This document shows, one piece after another, positions 32,961 through 41,892 of a DNA stretch of 61,116 bases. Made by a program: the position numbers and the translations under genes. The stretch is taken from positions 1 to 61,116 of the forward strand of contig CACWXL010000010.1 in NCBI GenBank assembly GCA_902764825.1. The letters are read 5' to 3'. This DNA is from Oscillospiraceae bacterium. GTDB taxonomy: Bacteria; Bacillota; Clostridia; Saccharofermentanales; Saccharofermentanaceae. Position 1 is the first letter of the stretch. The number at the start of each line of letters is the position of its first letter. The notes below the pieces were generated by a model that had not been told where the DNA came from, ran no database searches, and worked only from the letters and a program-made list of their open reading frames with translations.

Positions 32961-35330
32961 CTATTTCCTCTCGTTCAGCACGGTCTGAGCCCTGTCGTTG
33001 ATCGTCTTAGTGACTTCCTCAAAGGACTTCTGGCCTTCGAAGTATGCCGGGATCTCTTCATAGATAATGAGTGAGATGCTGTGGTAGACAAAGCTCGATG
33101 TTGTTGCTGTGGAGAGCTGCTCTATATATCTGTCTGCAAGTGCGGTGTCAAGTTTTGTTCCTGCCTTTGCATATTTCATGCCGGCATTTTTTTCTATATT
33201 TCTGTTGGTGCTTTCGATCGCAGAAAGAGCCAAATCTTTCGCGCATTTCTTATTGATAGGGATATTCATGAAGAATGTCTTCTGGATATCTTCTGAGAGA
33301 AGTATACTCAGAAATTTCTTGCACGAATCCAAGTCTCCGGTATACGAGGAGATCGACACGGCGGTATTTGAACCGACTGACGCTGTCCTTCCGTCAACTG
33401 ACGGATAGCCGCAGATCACGGGATTTTCGAACTTCTCGGCAAAGCTCTCATAATCGCTGAAACCGTAGATCACGGTGGGCTGGACGCGCATGCTTTCCTT
33501 TGCTGACATCAAGTCTTCCCATTCTGCATCGACATCTTTGCCTTCGAAGTATCCTTTGGCGGGAAGTTCTTTGCAGTAATCGAGTATTGCCTTGAAATCA
33601 TCGCAGTTCACATCGATCTTTCCGTTATTGATATACGTTCCGCTCGAGTTCGCGAAAAGCTTAGTCGCGACTTCTGTTCTTGAGAAAGACAGCTGGTGAT
33701 CATATAAAGGATCCTGCCCGTTGCAGACTGTCTTTACCATGGATGCATATTCTTCAAATGTTAATCCGTTCCTGCCATTGAGATCACTTTCGGAAGCTAG
33801 GAGACCATCGACATAAAAGCCGATAGGGAACTGGTAAAGCGCTCCGTTAAATTTCGAAGCCTCGATGGCATTCATGAAATAATCAGATTCGCTGATGCCA
33901 CTCTCATTCTTCAGATAGTCAGAGAGGTCAATGAAATAATCCTTCTTAGAGAGCTGCTCATTCGCACCGTTTGTGATCAGGATGTCAGGGCCTTCTCCGG
34001 CAATAATGTCCATTGCCAGACGGTCTGATACGGATGCATAAGAATTGAGGCTGTCAAGCGTTGCTTTGTCTGTGTTATCGGCATTTGTATAGTCGATCTT
34101 GCTGTTTGTCTTATACCGGTTATCGAAAAGCATAAATGACGAATCACTCTCCTGATTGAAGCGCAGGATCGCTTCGGAGATGCTGTAATCCAAGTCTTCA
34201 GTCGAAGCGACAGTAAGGATGTTCTTGCCTGCTGCAGGATATTCGTCTGATTTGGTGAATGTGCAGAGCGTGAAAGGGATTATATCATCACCGACATATT
34301 TCGATGAATACCAGAAAAGAAGTCTGTCGTCATCTGCATATTTCAATTCGGAATTATTGACAAGGAATCTGTTGCAGACAGAGCAGTTGAAAGACAGTAT
34401 CATCTTGCATGTGCCGCCTTCCGTATCAATGCTGTACACACCGCCGTCAGTTACTGTTACGAGCATGCCGTTGCAGTATGTGAGATTGCGGAGCGGGATC
34501 TTGACATATTCCATCTCGTCAAGGGCGCTGATCTTTCCGGTCTCAAAGTCAACCAGGCAGTATCTTATCTGTCCGAAATTGTAATTTGCGGAAGTACTTC
34601 CCCAGACAACGGCCTTGTTGCTTCCGGCACTGATAATGCCTTCCGGGAATTTAATATGGAAATCCCTTGAGAGATTATCGAGCGCTACTTTTTTCTTTAC
34701 CTTGCCGTCTGCAGGGTCGATCAGTTCAACTGACGTATTCTTATCATGCCTGAGCATGGCTATGTCGCTTCCGGCAAATACGAATCTGTTCGAAGCTTCA
34801 TTTTCTGATGAGTTCTTTGTCAGTGCTATCCTGTTTTCAGGTGAGATGCTTCCTGTAGCCTCATCTATAGGGAACAGGATCTGTTCGCGCGTGGCAAAAT
34901 CATAAGCATCGATATACAGGCGGTCTCCTGCAATCATATTATCCAGACTGACGTTATCTCCGAACTCATTCCTGATGACAAAATCACATGCTGCATTATT
35001 GTCTTTGTCAAAAGACATTATGTGGTAGACAGGTTCCTTGGGTTCGGTCTCAGTAAGAAAGAGCCATGTCCGGTCAGAGAAGAAGGTGATATCGCATAGG
35101 AAATATTCACCGACTGTTTCTTTCACACGATCGAAGAGTTCCGTATTTTCCGCGAAGTCATACCAGGACATTCCGTCCGGGAGCTTGTCGGGCATCTTGC
35201 CGCTTAATACGAGCCCTGATTCGTCTTTAACTGCATTCTTTGAGGATCTGCTGCATCCGCCGGTGAATAATGAGACAAGAAAGGATGCCGCCAGAACAGC
35301 AGCCCCGATCTTTTTTATAGGTGTTTTCAT
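32961..35330 (-). CDS. Large fused solute-binding lipoprotein (paralogue 3)
   Basis: 789 aa. Lipobox FTGGC (Cys26). Same two-part architecture as the protein at 18299: an N-terminal strand-rich module (~50-375) and a C-terminal binding domain with NILTVASTEDLDYSISEAI, DIIAGEGPDILITNG, PVICGYPSVDGRTAS and PAYFEGQKSFEEVTKTINDR. The close resemblance of the C-terminal ends to paralogue 1 shows a recent common origin. It is convergent with the AT-rich operon and has no transporter genes next to it. GAGGAAG precedes its ATG. Confidence 0.8.
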   Translation of the reverse strand: MKTPIKKIGAAVLAASFLVSLFTGGCSRSSKNAVKDESGLVLSGKMPDKLPDGMSWYDFAENTELFDRVKETVGEYFLCDITFFSDRTWLFLTETEPKEPVYHIMSFDKDNNAACDFVIRNEFGDNVSLDNMIAGDRLYIDAYDFATREQILFPIDEATGSISPENRIALTKNSSENEASNRFVFAGSDIAMLRHDKNTSVELIDPADGKVKKKVALDNLSRDFHIKFPEGIISAGSNKAVVWGSTSANYNFGQIRYCLVDFETGKISALDEMEYVKIPLRNLTYCNGMLVTVTDGGVYSIDTEGGTCKMILSFNCSVCNRFLVNNSELKYADDDRLLFWYSSKYVGDDIIPFTLCTFTKSDEYPAAGKNILTVASTEDLDYSISEAILRFNQESDSSFMLFDNRYKTNSKIDYTNADNTDKATLDSLNSYASVSDRLAMDIIAGEGPDILITNGANEQLSKKDYFIDLSDYLKNESGISESDYFMNAIEASKFNGALYQFPIGFYVDGLLASESDLNGRNGLTFEEYASMVKTVCNGQDPLYDHQLSFSRTEVATKLFANSSGTYINNGKIDVNCDDFKAILDYCKELPAKGYFEGKDVDAEWEDLMSAKESMRVQPTVIYGFSDYESFAEKFENPVICGYPSVDGRTASVGSNTAVSISSYTGDLDSCKKFLSILLSEDIQKTFFMNIPINKKCAKDLALSAIESTNRNIEKNAGMKYAKAGTKLDTALADRYIEQLSTATTSSFVYHSISLIIYEEIPAYFEGQKSFEEVTKTINDRAQTVLNERK

Positions 35331-35444
35331 AAAAATACTTCCTCGGGTTTATCTATTCCCGACATTCGAATGAGCACATCAGTATTAAAACTCAGACTAA
35401 TGCTTTCTATCAACTTCAAAATGCGGCAAAAAATCAAGAACCTT

Positions 35445-36686
35445 TTAGCCGCCGAGTGAACTGATCCACTGGACTATGGTCAAGATCAGCGCGCGCAGGA
35501 AGCTTAAGGCAAAGAGACCGCCTGCAACGATACCGATGATCATGAATACTCTCTTCAATGATCTCGGCCATGTGCCGACGATATTGCCTGTCTGGCCGTT
35601 TACAAGGACACGGTAGATCGTGCCGTTGTAATCGAAAGACGTGATCCAGATCGGTGCCAGAACGTACTTAGCGTGAACGTTTGACGCTTCAGGCTTCATT
35701 TCGATCCTGGCAACTACGTCTGCATTCTCCATGTTCTTGATGCTTCTGTGGATCATGTCGTAGATCTTGCCCATGGCTGTCTGCCAGGCTGTTGTTCCGT
35801 CAACCGTGTAGCTCTCTGACCAGAAACCTGCGAGAAGGTTAGGATCGTATCTCTTTACGAAGTTGAAATCAAATTTGGATACTGCCTTCCAGTAAGCGTC
35901 CTTTTCGAGCCTGCTCGATGCCATGAGAGTCAGGTTCTTAACCGGCATCTTGCAGACGCCTTCAGCCTTATGGTACTTCGTGTACTGGTCGTCACCGCTG
36001 CCGTAAGTCTTTCCGAACTTGCCCTTGTAAGGCGTATATGTATCACAGTCAAAGACCCAGTAGGGAACATAGACGCCTACGAGATCCGTGATCTCTGAAT
36101 TCTTCTTAAGATCCATGGGCGCCAATCTTCTGGCGGAGATCCACTGCCGGAAGATGTCCTGAGCCTGCTCCTTGCTGATCTTGAAAGGGATTACGCCTGT
36201 AGGTTCCATCATGCCGGATGTGTTGCCGGACTCTGTTATGGAGTTGGATCCGCAGAAAGGACACAAGCCTGAGAGTGAACTCTTGTCTGTGAGGAACTGA
36301 CCGCCGCAGGTACCGCAGATAAGGACCTTGCTGTTCGTCTGCAGGAGATGACGGCCTGCATTATTCTGCAGATCATCAAGTGAATAGCCGATTCCCGGAG
36401 CTACCGGCATGGTCTTCAGCTCAACAGTGCTGCCGCAGAAGTTGCAGATAAGTCCGCCCGTGGCAGGATCATAAGCGAGTGTCGCGCCGCACGACGGACA
36501 CTTGTTATCTGATGTGGTCTGGTTTGTAAGTGTTGATGTATCGATCATTGCAGGACCGGACACCTGTGCATCCCCCTGAGTATCCTTGGCAAGAGGCGCG
36601 TTGCCGTAAGCGACGTTCATCGCCTCGATCCTTTCCTGCTCTTCGCGCTTATCAAATTCACTTCTCGTATTGAAAATATTACCCAT
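35445..36686 (-). CDS. Zinc-ribbon protein with one C-terminal transmembrane helix
   Basis: 413 aa. Two zinc ribbons: CPSCGATL...CNFCGST (~residues 63-85) and CGTCGGQF...CPFCGSNS (~123-150). A middle soluble domain follows (VGVYVPYWVFDCDTYTPYKG, ~205-225) and a single membrane helix at ~378-405 near the C-terminus. The fold resembles TFIIB-type zinc-ribbon proteins fused to a membrane anchor, seen in many Clostridia without known function. Start supported by AAGGAG 8 bases upstream. Confidence 0.75.
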   Translation of the reverse strand: MGNIFNTRSEFDKREEQERIEAMNVAYGNAPLAKDTQGDAQVSGPAMIDTSTLTNQTTSDNKCPSCGATLAYDPATGGLICNFCGSTVELKTMPVAPGIGYSLDDLQNNAGRHLLQTNSKVLICGTCGGQFLTDKSSLSGLCPFCGSNSITESGNTSGMMEPTGVIPFKISKEQAQDIFRQWISARRLAPMDLKKNSEITDLVGVYVPYWVFDCDTYTPYKGKFGKTYGSGDDQYTKYHKAEGVCKMPVKNLTLMASSRLEKDAYWKAVSKFDFNFVKRYDPNLLAGFWSESYTVDGTTAWQTAMGKIYDMIHRSIKNMENADVVARIEMKPEASNVHAKYVLAPIWITSFDYNGTIYRVLVNGQTGNIVGTWPRSLKRVFMIIGIVAGGLFALSFLRALILTIVQWISSLGG

Positions 36687-37037
36687 ACCCTTACTCCTTA
36701 AGATGCTTCTTAAAACCCTTAATCCGTGGGCACGGAGTTAACGCGCACCCATATAATTGTATCAAAAAAACGGGCGCATAAAAATATATACAGGGAGCGG
36801 AATGCTCTGGATTTAAATGGGGTCAGTTAGTTGGGAAAAGGTATCAGGCATAGCCGGTCAGTTTACCGGCACTCCGGGAAGCGCTATTCTTCTCCAGCGC
36901 ATTCCTGATATGAACAGCGCTTTCCCTTTTGCCAACCGAAGTATAGCATTGGCCTCTGAACTAATGTGGCGAAATCTAAGTGAAGACTGAGTGAAAGCTG
37001 TGTGATTTTATTTCGGGGCATTTGCGCATGATCTCTC
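36687..37037. other. Noncoding stretch with two hairpins
   Basis: No convincing gene. Near the left end is the promoter region of the leftward zinc-ribbon gene. GCCGGT (36853-36858) pairs with ACCGGC (36865-36870), and GGGAAGCGCT (36876-36885) pairs with AGCGCTTTCCC (36916-36926) with one bulge, followed by TTTT. The second has terminator form for rightward transcription, yet no rightward gene precedes it. Confidence 0.45.
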
Positions 37038-37066
37038 TTGACGGCTTGTGAAACGTGCTGTATCAT
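37038..37066 (+). promoter_or_regulatory. Promoter of the ABC-F leader
   Basis: TTGACG (37038-37043), 17-bp spacer, TATCAT (37061-37066). The expected start is near 37073, giving a leader of about 180 bases before the ABC-F gene. Confidence 0.75.
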
Positions 37067-37099
37067 CACGTCAGAAATCTTAAAGACGGAGGAACACCA

Positions 37100-37120
37100 A
37101 TGAGGAAGACAATCTGCTGA
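37100..37120 (+). CDS. Regulatory leader peptide MRKTIC
   Basis: A six-codon ORF with a strong GGAGG (37088-37092) 7 bases before its ATG, ending in TGA. Short upstream ORFs that stall ribosomes in the presence of an antibiotic are known for ABC-F, erm and related resistance genes. Its good initiation signals and the terminator just after it argue that it is translated for regulation. Confidence 0.7.
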   Translation: MRKTIC

Positions 37121-37184
37121 TAGTTTAATAACTGCCTCGCGGATAAGTCTGTTTTTGTGTGTTCATTTATATTGCTTTTTTTAT

Positions 37185-37218
37185 AAGCCGCGGCCGCTTC
37201 CATGTGTCGCGGCTTTTG
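37185..37218 (+). terminator. Attenuator terminator upstream of the ABC-F gene
   Basis: AAGCCGCG (37185-37192) pairs with CGCGGCTT (37208-37215), then TTTTGATTT. CGCGG at 37138-37142 is complementary to CCGCG (37188-37192), so an earlier segment could form an antiterminator when a ribosome stalls on the leader ORF. Confidence 0.7.
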
Positions 37219-37226
37219 ATTTATCC

Positions 37227-37260
37227 GGCATGGGGCCTTTTCGAAAGGAGGCATTATGCC
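37227..37260 (+). promoter_or_regulatory. Hairpin over the ABC-F ribosome binding site and start codon
   Basis: CCTTT (37236-37240) pairs with AAAGG (37244-37248) inside the Shine-Dalgarno AAAGGAGG, and GGCAT (37227-37231) pairs with ATGCC (37256-37260), which covers the start codon. It would repress translation unless opened. Confidence 0.6.
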
Positions 37261-38716
37261 AACAATTAATATCAACAACTTAACATTCGGATACGACGGG
37301 TCTGAGAAGACTCTTTTCGAGAACGTCACGATAACTCTGGACACTTCCTGGAAGCTTGCACTCGCAGGCAGGAACGGCAGGGGGAAGACCACGTTCTTTA
37401 AGCTCTTAAGAGGCGAACTGCCTTACAGCGGAACCATTACGGGCGTGCCGGAGACGATCCTCTTTCCCATGACTGAGCTGCCGGACAATGAGGATTGGAG
37501 AGTTCGAAAAGAACTAAACCTGATGGGCGCAGATCGCGACATCATGTGGCGTCCCATGGAGACTTTGTCAGGCGGTGAGAGGACCAAGCTGATGCTCGCA
37601 AACCTCTTTGCTTCTGACGGGATCTATCCTCTTATAGACGAGCCGACAAACCACCTGGACAGGCAGGGAAGAGAGGCTGTCGCCGACTATCTCGCGTCGA
37701 AGGACGGCTTTATCCTGATCTCTCACGACCGTGCATTCTTAGACCGCTGTACCGACCACACCCTTGTCATCACAAAGACCGGATTGGAGCTTGTGGGAGC
37801 TTCCTATTCAGTCTGGTGGGAGAACAACGAGCAGCGCATGGAGAGCGAGCGCGCAAGGAACGACCAGCTCAAGAAAGAAATGGGTGCCATAGACGCCGCC
37901 ATGAAGAAGAACGCTCAGTGGTCTTCGAAGGCTGAAGGCTATAAGAACCGTTCCAAGGCGCCGTCAAAGGTAGCCGAGGACCACTTCAGAAGGGCATATG
38001 AGGCTGAGAAAGCACGCAAATTAATGTCTGCCGCCAAGAACTTAGAGCACCGCAACGAGCGCAAGCTCGAAGAAAAACAGAGCCTCCTGAAGGACCTCGA
38101 GCGCACCGAGACGCTCAAGATCACGGGCACCGAGCACCACAACAAGACTCCGGTGATCCTTAAGAACGTGACTCTGATGCGTTACGGCGAGCCGGTCGTC
38201 AAAGGCTTTGATCTGACAGTTGAGCGCGGCAGCAAGATCTCGCTGCAGGGAAAGAACGGGTGCGGCAAGAGCACTCTTATAAAGTTCCTGGCAGGCCTGG
38301 GGGAGGCGGAAGGCATCACTGCGGAAGGAGACATATACATCGCGCCGGGCCTCAAGATCTCTTATGTAGGCCAGGACACTTCATCTCTTGAAGGCTCACT
38401 TTATGACATCGCCGATGCCCGCGGATGCGATAAGACGATCTTCTCGACGATCCTTATAAAGATGGGTTTTACGAAAGAGATGCTCTATCGCGACGTGTCT
38501 GCATTGTCCTTGGGGCAGAAGAAATTCGTCATGATCGCACTGTCCTTGTGTGAGCACGCAGACCTCTATCTCTGGGACGAGCCGCTTAACTACATCGATG
38601 TCTATCTGAGGCAGGAAATCGAGCGCCTGGTCAAAGATAACAATGTTACAATGCTCTTCGTTGAGCACGACAGGACATTCGCAGAGTCAGTCGCGGACAG
38701 GGAAGTCTGCATGTGA
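37256..38716 (+). CDS. ABC-F ribosome-protection ATPase (Lsa/Vga-like)
   Basis: 486 aa, two ATP-binding domains without membrane segments. First half: Walker A GRNGRGKTT (~38-46), signature LSGGERTKLML, Walker B LIDEPTNHLD. Middle: the basic linker SKAEGYKNRSKAPSKV. Second half: Walker A GKNGCGKST, a degenerate signature LSLGQKKFV, and WDEPLNYIDV. This DEPLNYID form with a short linker is typical of Lsa/Vga/CplR-type antibiotic-resistance ABC-F proteins, which bind the ribosomal E site and displace lincosamides, streptogramin A or pleuromutilins. The leader ORF, attenuator and hidden Shine-Dalgarno fit induction by the drug. The exact spectrum is unknown. Confidence 0.9.
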   Translation: MPTININNLTFGYDGSEKTLFENVTITLDTSWKLALAGRNGRGKTTFFKLLRGELPYSGTITGVPETILFPMTELPDNEDWRVRKELNLMGADRDIMWRPMETLSGGERTKLMLANLFASDGIYPLIDEPTNHLDRQGREAVADYLASKDGFILISHDRAFLDRCTDHTLVITKTGLELVGASYSVWWENNEQRMESERARNDQLKKEMGAIDAAMKKNAQWSSKAEGYKNRSKAPSKVAEDHFRRAYEAEKARKLMSAAKNLEHRNERKLEEKQSLLKDLERTETLKITGTEHHNKTPVILKNVTLMRYGEPVVKGFDLTVERGSKISLQGKNGCGKSTLIKFLAGLGEAEGITAEGDIYIAPGLKISYVGQDTSSLEGSLYDIADARGCDKTIFSTILIKMGFTKEMLYRDVSALSLGQKKFVMIALSLCEHADLYLWDEPLNYIDVYLRQEIERLVKDNNVTMLFVEHDRTFAESVADREVCM

Positions 38717-38743
38717 CGGACCGGTGCTTTTGCTAAGGTAAGA

Positions 38744-39289
38744 TCAGATCGTCTTGCAGAATTCTAAGATCTCGGCTTTTCTGGGTCCGACATTCTCTTT
38801 ATATTCAACTGATGTCAGCCCCAGGTGCCCTGCACGTTCGATCTCAAGATGCCCATAGAAGTGTTCGATGCTGCCGATCAGGCGCTCACACTCGGACATG
38901 TTGGGACCGGTGCGGAGAGCGACAGCGTAGCCTTTTTTGCCGGGCTTGATCGTGGCATGAGGTTCATGGGTATTGCACCAGGGAGTAACCCTGTCTATGA
39001 AGGATTTGAACTGGCCGGGAATGTCAGCCCAGTAGGAAGGTGCGACGGATACGATGATGTCAGCTTCGTTGAATTCGTTCATGATGTCACGGATGACCTG
39101 AGCGTCTTCCATTACGCACGAAGCGGTCTTGTGGCAGGCGCGGCACCCTTTGCAGAAAGCAAAGGAATAATCGTCTATGCAGATGCTTTTGGTATCGTAA
39201 CGCGAGCTGAGTTCACCGTTGATGATATTGACGATCTCGGCTGTGGCGCCGTTTCTTACGGGACTGCAGTTAATGACTAATGCTCTCAT
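38744..39289 (-). CDS. Flavodoxin-like NAD(P)H-dependent FMN reductase
   Basis: 181 aa. N-terminal phosphate-binding loop NCSPVRNGATAEI, then FCKGCRACHKTASC, APSYWADIPGQFKSFIDR (~84-101) and a C-terminal helix. This is the flavodoxin-fold family of FMN reductases/iron-sulfur flavoproteins that use FMN and NAD(P)H for two-electron reduction, often in oxygen or oxidant defence. The Cys cluster could hold a metal or a disulfide. Single gene; GAGGATG before the ATG. Confidence 0.85.
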   Translation of the reverse strand: MRALVINCSPVRNGATAEIVNIINGELSSRYDTKSICIDDYSFAFCKGCRACHKTASCVMEDAQVIRDIMNEFNEADIIVSVAPSYWADIPGQFKSFIDRVTPWCNTHEPHATIKPGKKGYAVALRTGPNMSECERLIGSIEHFYGHLEIERAGHLGLTSVEYKENVGPRKAEILEFCKTI

Positions 39290-39355
39290 ATGACATCCTC
39301 ACTTTTTAGAGCACATTATAACGCAGCACGTGAGCTTTTGAAGCGTGGAAATTAC

Positions 39356-41413
39356 TTAATCATCTATAAGGTCAGGATCAGCCTCTGCTTTTGACTTGGG
39401 CTTTGATGCGGCCTTCGGATCAGCTTTAGTCTTGCCGTTTGCTGCAACAACAGATCCGGCATCAGAACCGCTCTCTGCACCGAGCTTCGCATCGACCTTT
39501 ACCTTGATCTTCTCCCAGAGCTTCGACGCGTTCTCTGTCATGCTCTCCTTCAGGCTCTTCGGAGTTTTCTCTGCTCCGGCTGATGCGCCTTCTGCTGCAG
39601 ATGCTGCCTCATCAGATGTATCTGCCTTCTTATATCCCAGGCAGCTGAATACGATGATCGGGAGACACGTGTAGAATGCATAGCCGAATCTGAATTCATC
39701 GTGCATGAGCGTTGCTATAAGGAGAGTGCCCAAAAGGCAGAGTGCCGGCAGGGCGAAGATGTAATCCTTACGCTTCTTGTAGATGCAGTAGACTGTTGAG
39801 AACAGGATGATCCACATGTGGAAGCCGACATTGTAGGTCAGTATGAGAACTGAGTTATCGTCAGTGAATGCCTTTACATAGCTATGGAAGAAGTCATTGA
39901 ACTTCGGCGATTTTACGATCAGGCATAAGCCTTCCTCTTCGCAGACGCCGTCCCACCACTTCATCCAGTAATAGTTGCCCGGATTCCAGTATCCTGAGGT
40001 CTGGTCGATCCATGCCTCCATTGCGATAAGCGGGTGTCTTGAGACTACGGAAAGCCAGAGATTGAAGCACTCAATGGGGTGTTCCTTGATATATTCCTGA
40101 TGTCCTTCGTAACGGATGACGTCTCTTGCATAGTCGTAGATCCTGGGGTTATAGCGCTCGACCATCTTCTCGATATTGCCGATCCTGTCCATGACGGCTC
40201 TCTCTTTTGCAGTCAGATGTTTCTCGCTTGCGACCCTTGTGATCTGCTGTACCGGGATCGAGAGCATCTCGATGGTGTCAGCCTGAGGGATGTTCTTTGC
40301 CTTAAGGACAGGGAACTTGAGTATCATGGCTGCGAGAAGAGCACCGAGGCAGCAGAGGATTATCATGGACCTCTTGTTCTTTTCCTCACTTGGCTTACGG
40401 TTCTTCTTTTTCGCGAAGAAAACAATAAGTAAAATGACGAGCAGCAGGATGAACGCAGGCATGCCGTTGCTCCTTAAGAGATTGAACCCGATGCCTGACA
40501 GGCTCAGGAGAATGTAATTTGTAAGCTGTTTTTTGCCGATGTTCTTGATGATCCTGAACAATGCGACGGTGAAGAGGCATACGATCGCGCCGTAGATGCT
40601 GTCCTTCCAAATCGTGAAGCTGAATATCACATGGCAAGGCGTCAGCATGAACCAGACGAGCCAGGCGATCGTGAAGATCCTTCTGCTGCCGGCCTGGATC
40701 ATTGTCGTGAGCATGAACGAAGTGCAGGCAGATATGAAGAGCACCTGGAAAACGGTATAGGTTGCGACTGCATCATTGATGTCAGTGAACCAGTTCATGC
40801 CTATGTTCATGAACAGTCCGATGAGCCATGTCTGATATACAGGATGGTGGTTGGAATAGTCACCGTGAAGCACCTGCTTTATCTGGTTCAAGCTGTCAGA
40901 ACAGATCTGTCCCGGATAAGAGCAGAGATAGAAAACAGTAAGATAGATTCCCGCAAGGAGCACGAAGAATACTGCAAACCAGATCCAGGGTTTGCAGGGA
41001 GCATTGTCTTTTCTGAGTTCTATCTGTGACAGGATATTCTCAACAAACAGGAAAATATCGATAAATACGACGAAAGATGAGCAGAAGAGCAGTATTGCGA
41101 TGATGACTCTCTGCCACATGATCAAAGGAAGGAACATTGCGTAATTGGCAAGCATTACTATGAGCCCGAAAAGAACTCCTGCCACGATAAGCGTGATGAG
41201 CTCAGTCTTATCGCGCTTTTTGGGCGTTGCATCAACGTTCTTAAAGCGGACGAACTGATTTACCGCAAATGCAATGATCGCGAAAACACCTACGATCAGA
41301 TAAGCGGTCTTTGAAGAACCGATCTCAGCCCTTCCGAAATAGATGAGGAAAAAAGCCAGAAAAAGAAAGTTGATTATGGCGCCTTTAGCTTTTTTGAGTT
41401 CTTTGAGAAGCAT
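39356..41413 (-). CDS. DUF6020-family multi-pass membrane protein
   Basis: 685 aa with about 13 hydrophobic helices, followed by a ~75-residue Ala/Lys/Ser-rich tail (residues ~605-685). The sequence CSYPGQICSDSLNQIKQVLHG ... DYSNHHPVYQTW is the signature of DUF6020 membrane proteins, which look like GT-C-type lipid-linked glycosyltransferases with an acidic loop after an early helix. The likely role is in cell-surface glycosylation. Reaction and substrate are unproven. A weak AAGGAAAA precedes the ATG. It is divergent from the PadR operon. Confidence 0.75.
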   Translation of the reverse strand: MLLKELKKAKGAIINFLFLAFFLIYFGRAEIGSSKTAYLIVGVFAIIAFAVNQFVRFKNVDATPKKRDKTELITLIVAGVLFGLIVMLANYAMFLPLIMWQRVIIAILLFCSSFVVFIDIFLFVENILSQIELRKDNAPCKPWIWFAVFFVLLAGIYLTVFYLCSYPGQICSDSLNQIKQVLHGDYSNHHPVYQTWLIGLFMNIGMNWFTDINDAVATYTVFQVLFISACTSFMLTTMIQAGSRRIFTIAWLVWFMLTPCHVIFSFTIWKDSIYGAIVCLFTVALFRIIKNIGKKQLTNYILLSLSGIGFNLLRSNGMPAFILLLVILLIVFFAKKKNRKPSEEKNKRSMIILCCLGALLAAMILKFPVLKAKNIPQADTIEMLSIPVQQITRVASEKHLTAKERAVMDRIGNIEKMVERYNPRIYDYARDVIRYEGHQEYIKEHPIECFNLWLSVVSRHPLIAMEAWIDQTSGYWNPGNYYWMKWWDGVCEEEGLCLIVKSPKFNDFFHSYVKAFTDDNSVLILTYNVGFHMWIILFSTVYCIYKKRKDYIFALPALCLLGTLLIATLMHDEFRFGYAFYTCLPIIVFSCLGYKKADTSDEAASAAEGASAGAEKTPKSLKESMTENASKLWEKIKVKVDAKLGAESGSDAGSVVAANGKTKADPKAASKPKSKAEADPDLIDD

Positions 41414-41504
41414 AGTATTTTCCTTTTTTTATTTTTCTTACGACATTGTAACACTTTAAGCGAAGGCGACTTTTTCCGCAATATGAAAAGTTTTTTACAG
41501 GCTC

Positions 41505-41570
41505 TTGACAACTATATCGGGGGACGATATACTCGGGCTACGATATATCGGAAGCCGATATAAAGGAGGA
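41505..41570 (+). promoter_or_regulatory. Promoter with twin PadR-type operators
   Basis: TTGACA (41505-41510), 17-bp spacer and TATACT (41528-41533). Two identical dyads, TATATCG-N5-CGATATA, lie at 41513-41531 and 41544-41562, with centres 31 bp apart (about three helical turns). Between them, CGATATATCG (41541-41550) is itself a palindrome. The first covers the spacer and -10, the second the transcription start and the edge of AAAGGAGG. PadR repressors usually bind their own promoters this way. Confidence 0.8.
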
Positions 41571-41578
41571 TAAAGGAA

Positions 41579-41890
41579 ATGCCACAGTTAGCGTTAACCG
41601 AAGCAGTCTTCTACATACTGTTGTCGCTTCAGAAACCGCTTCACGGATACGGAATAATCCAGAATGTGGGTGAGCTCTCGAACGGGCGTGTGAAGCTTGC
41701 TGCGGGTACATTATACGGAGCGCTTAATTCGCTCGTAGAGAAGGGATGGATAGATGCTCTGCCGGAGAATCCTGAGAGCCGTAAGAAGGAGTATGTGATC
41801 ACCAAGAATGGTCTTGCCGTACTCAAAGAAGAACTTGACAGGCTCTCGGAACTCGTCGAAAACGGCAAGAGGATATTGGGAGGAAACTGA
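41579..41890 (+). CDS. PadR-family transcriptional repressor
   Basis: 103 aa, the short PadR type. Winged helix with ILLSLQKPLHGYGIIQNVGELSNGRVKLAAGTLYGALNSLVEKGWI, then the dimerisation helix. AAAGGAGG precedes the ATG. It begins an operon with DUF2812 (2 bases downstream) and a CPBP protease. Twin ATATCG dyads in its promoter suggest autorepression. In other Firmicutes such PadR-DUF2812 pairs respond to membrane or drug stress; the inducer here is unknown. Confidence 0.92.
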   Translation: MPQLALTEAVFYILLSLQKPLHGYGIIQNVGELSNGRVKLAAGTLYGALNSLVEKGWIDALPENPESRKKEYVITKNGLAVLKEELDRLSELVENGKRILGGN

Positions 41891-41892
41891 AA

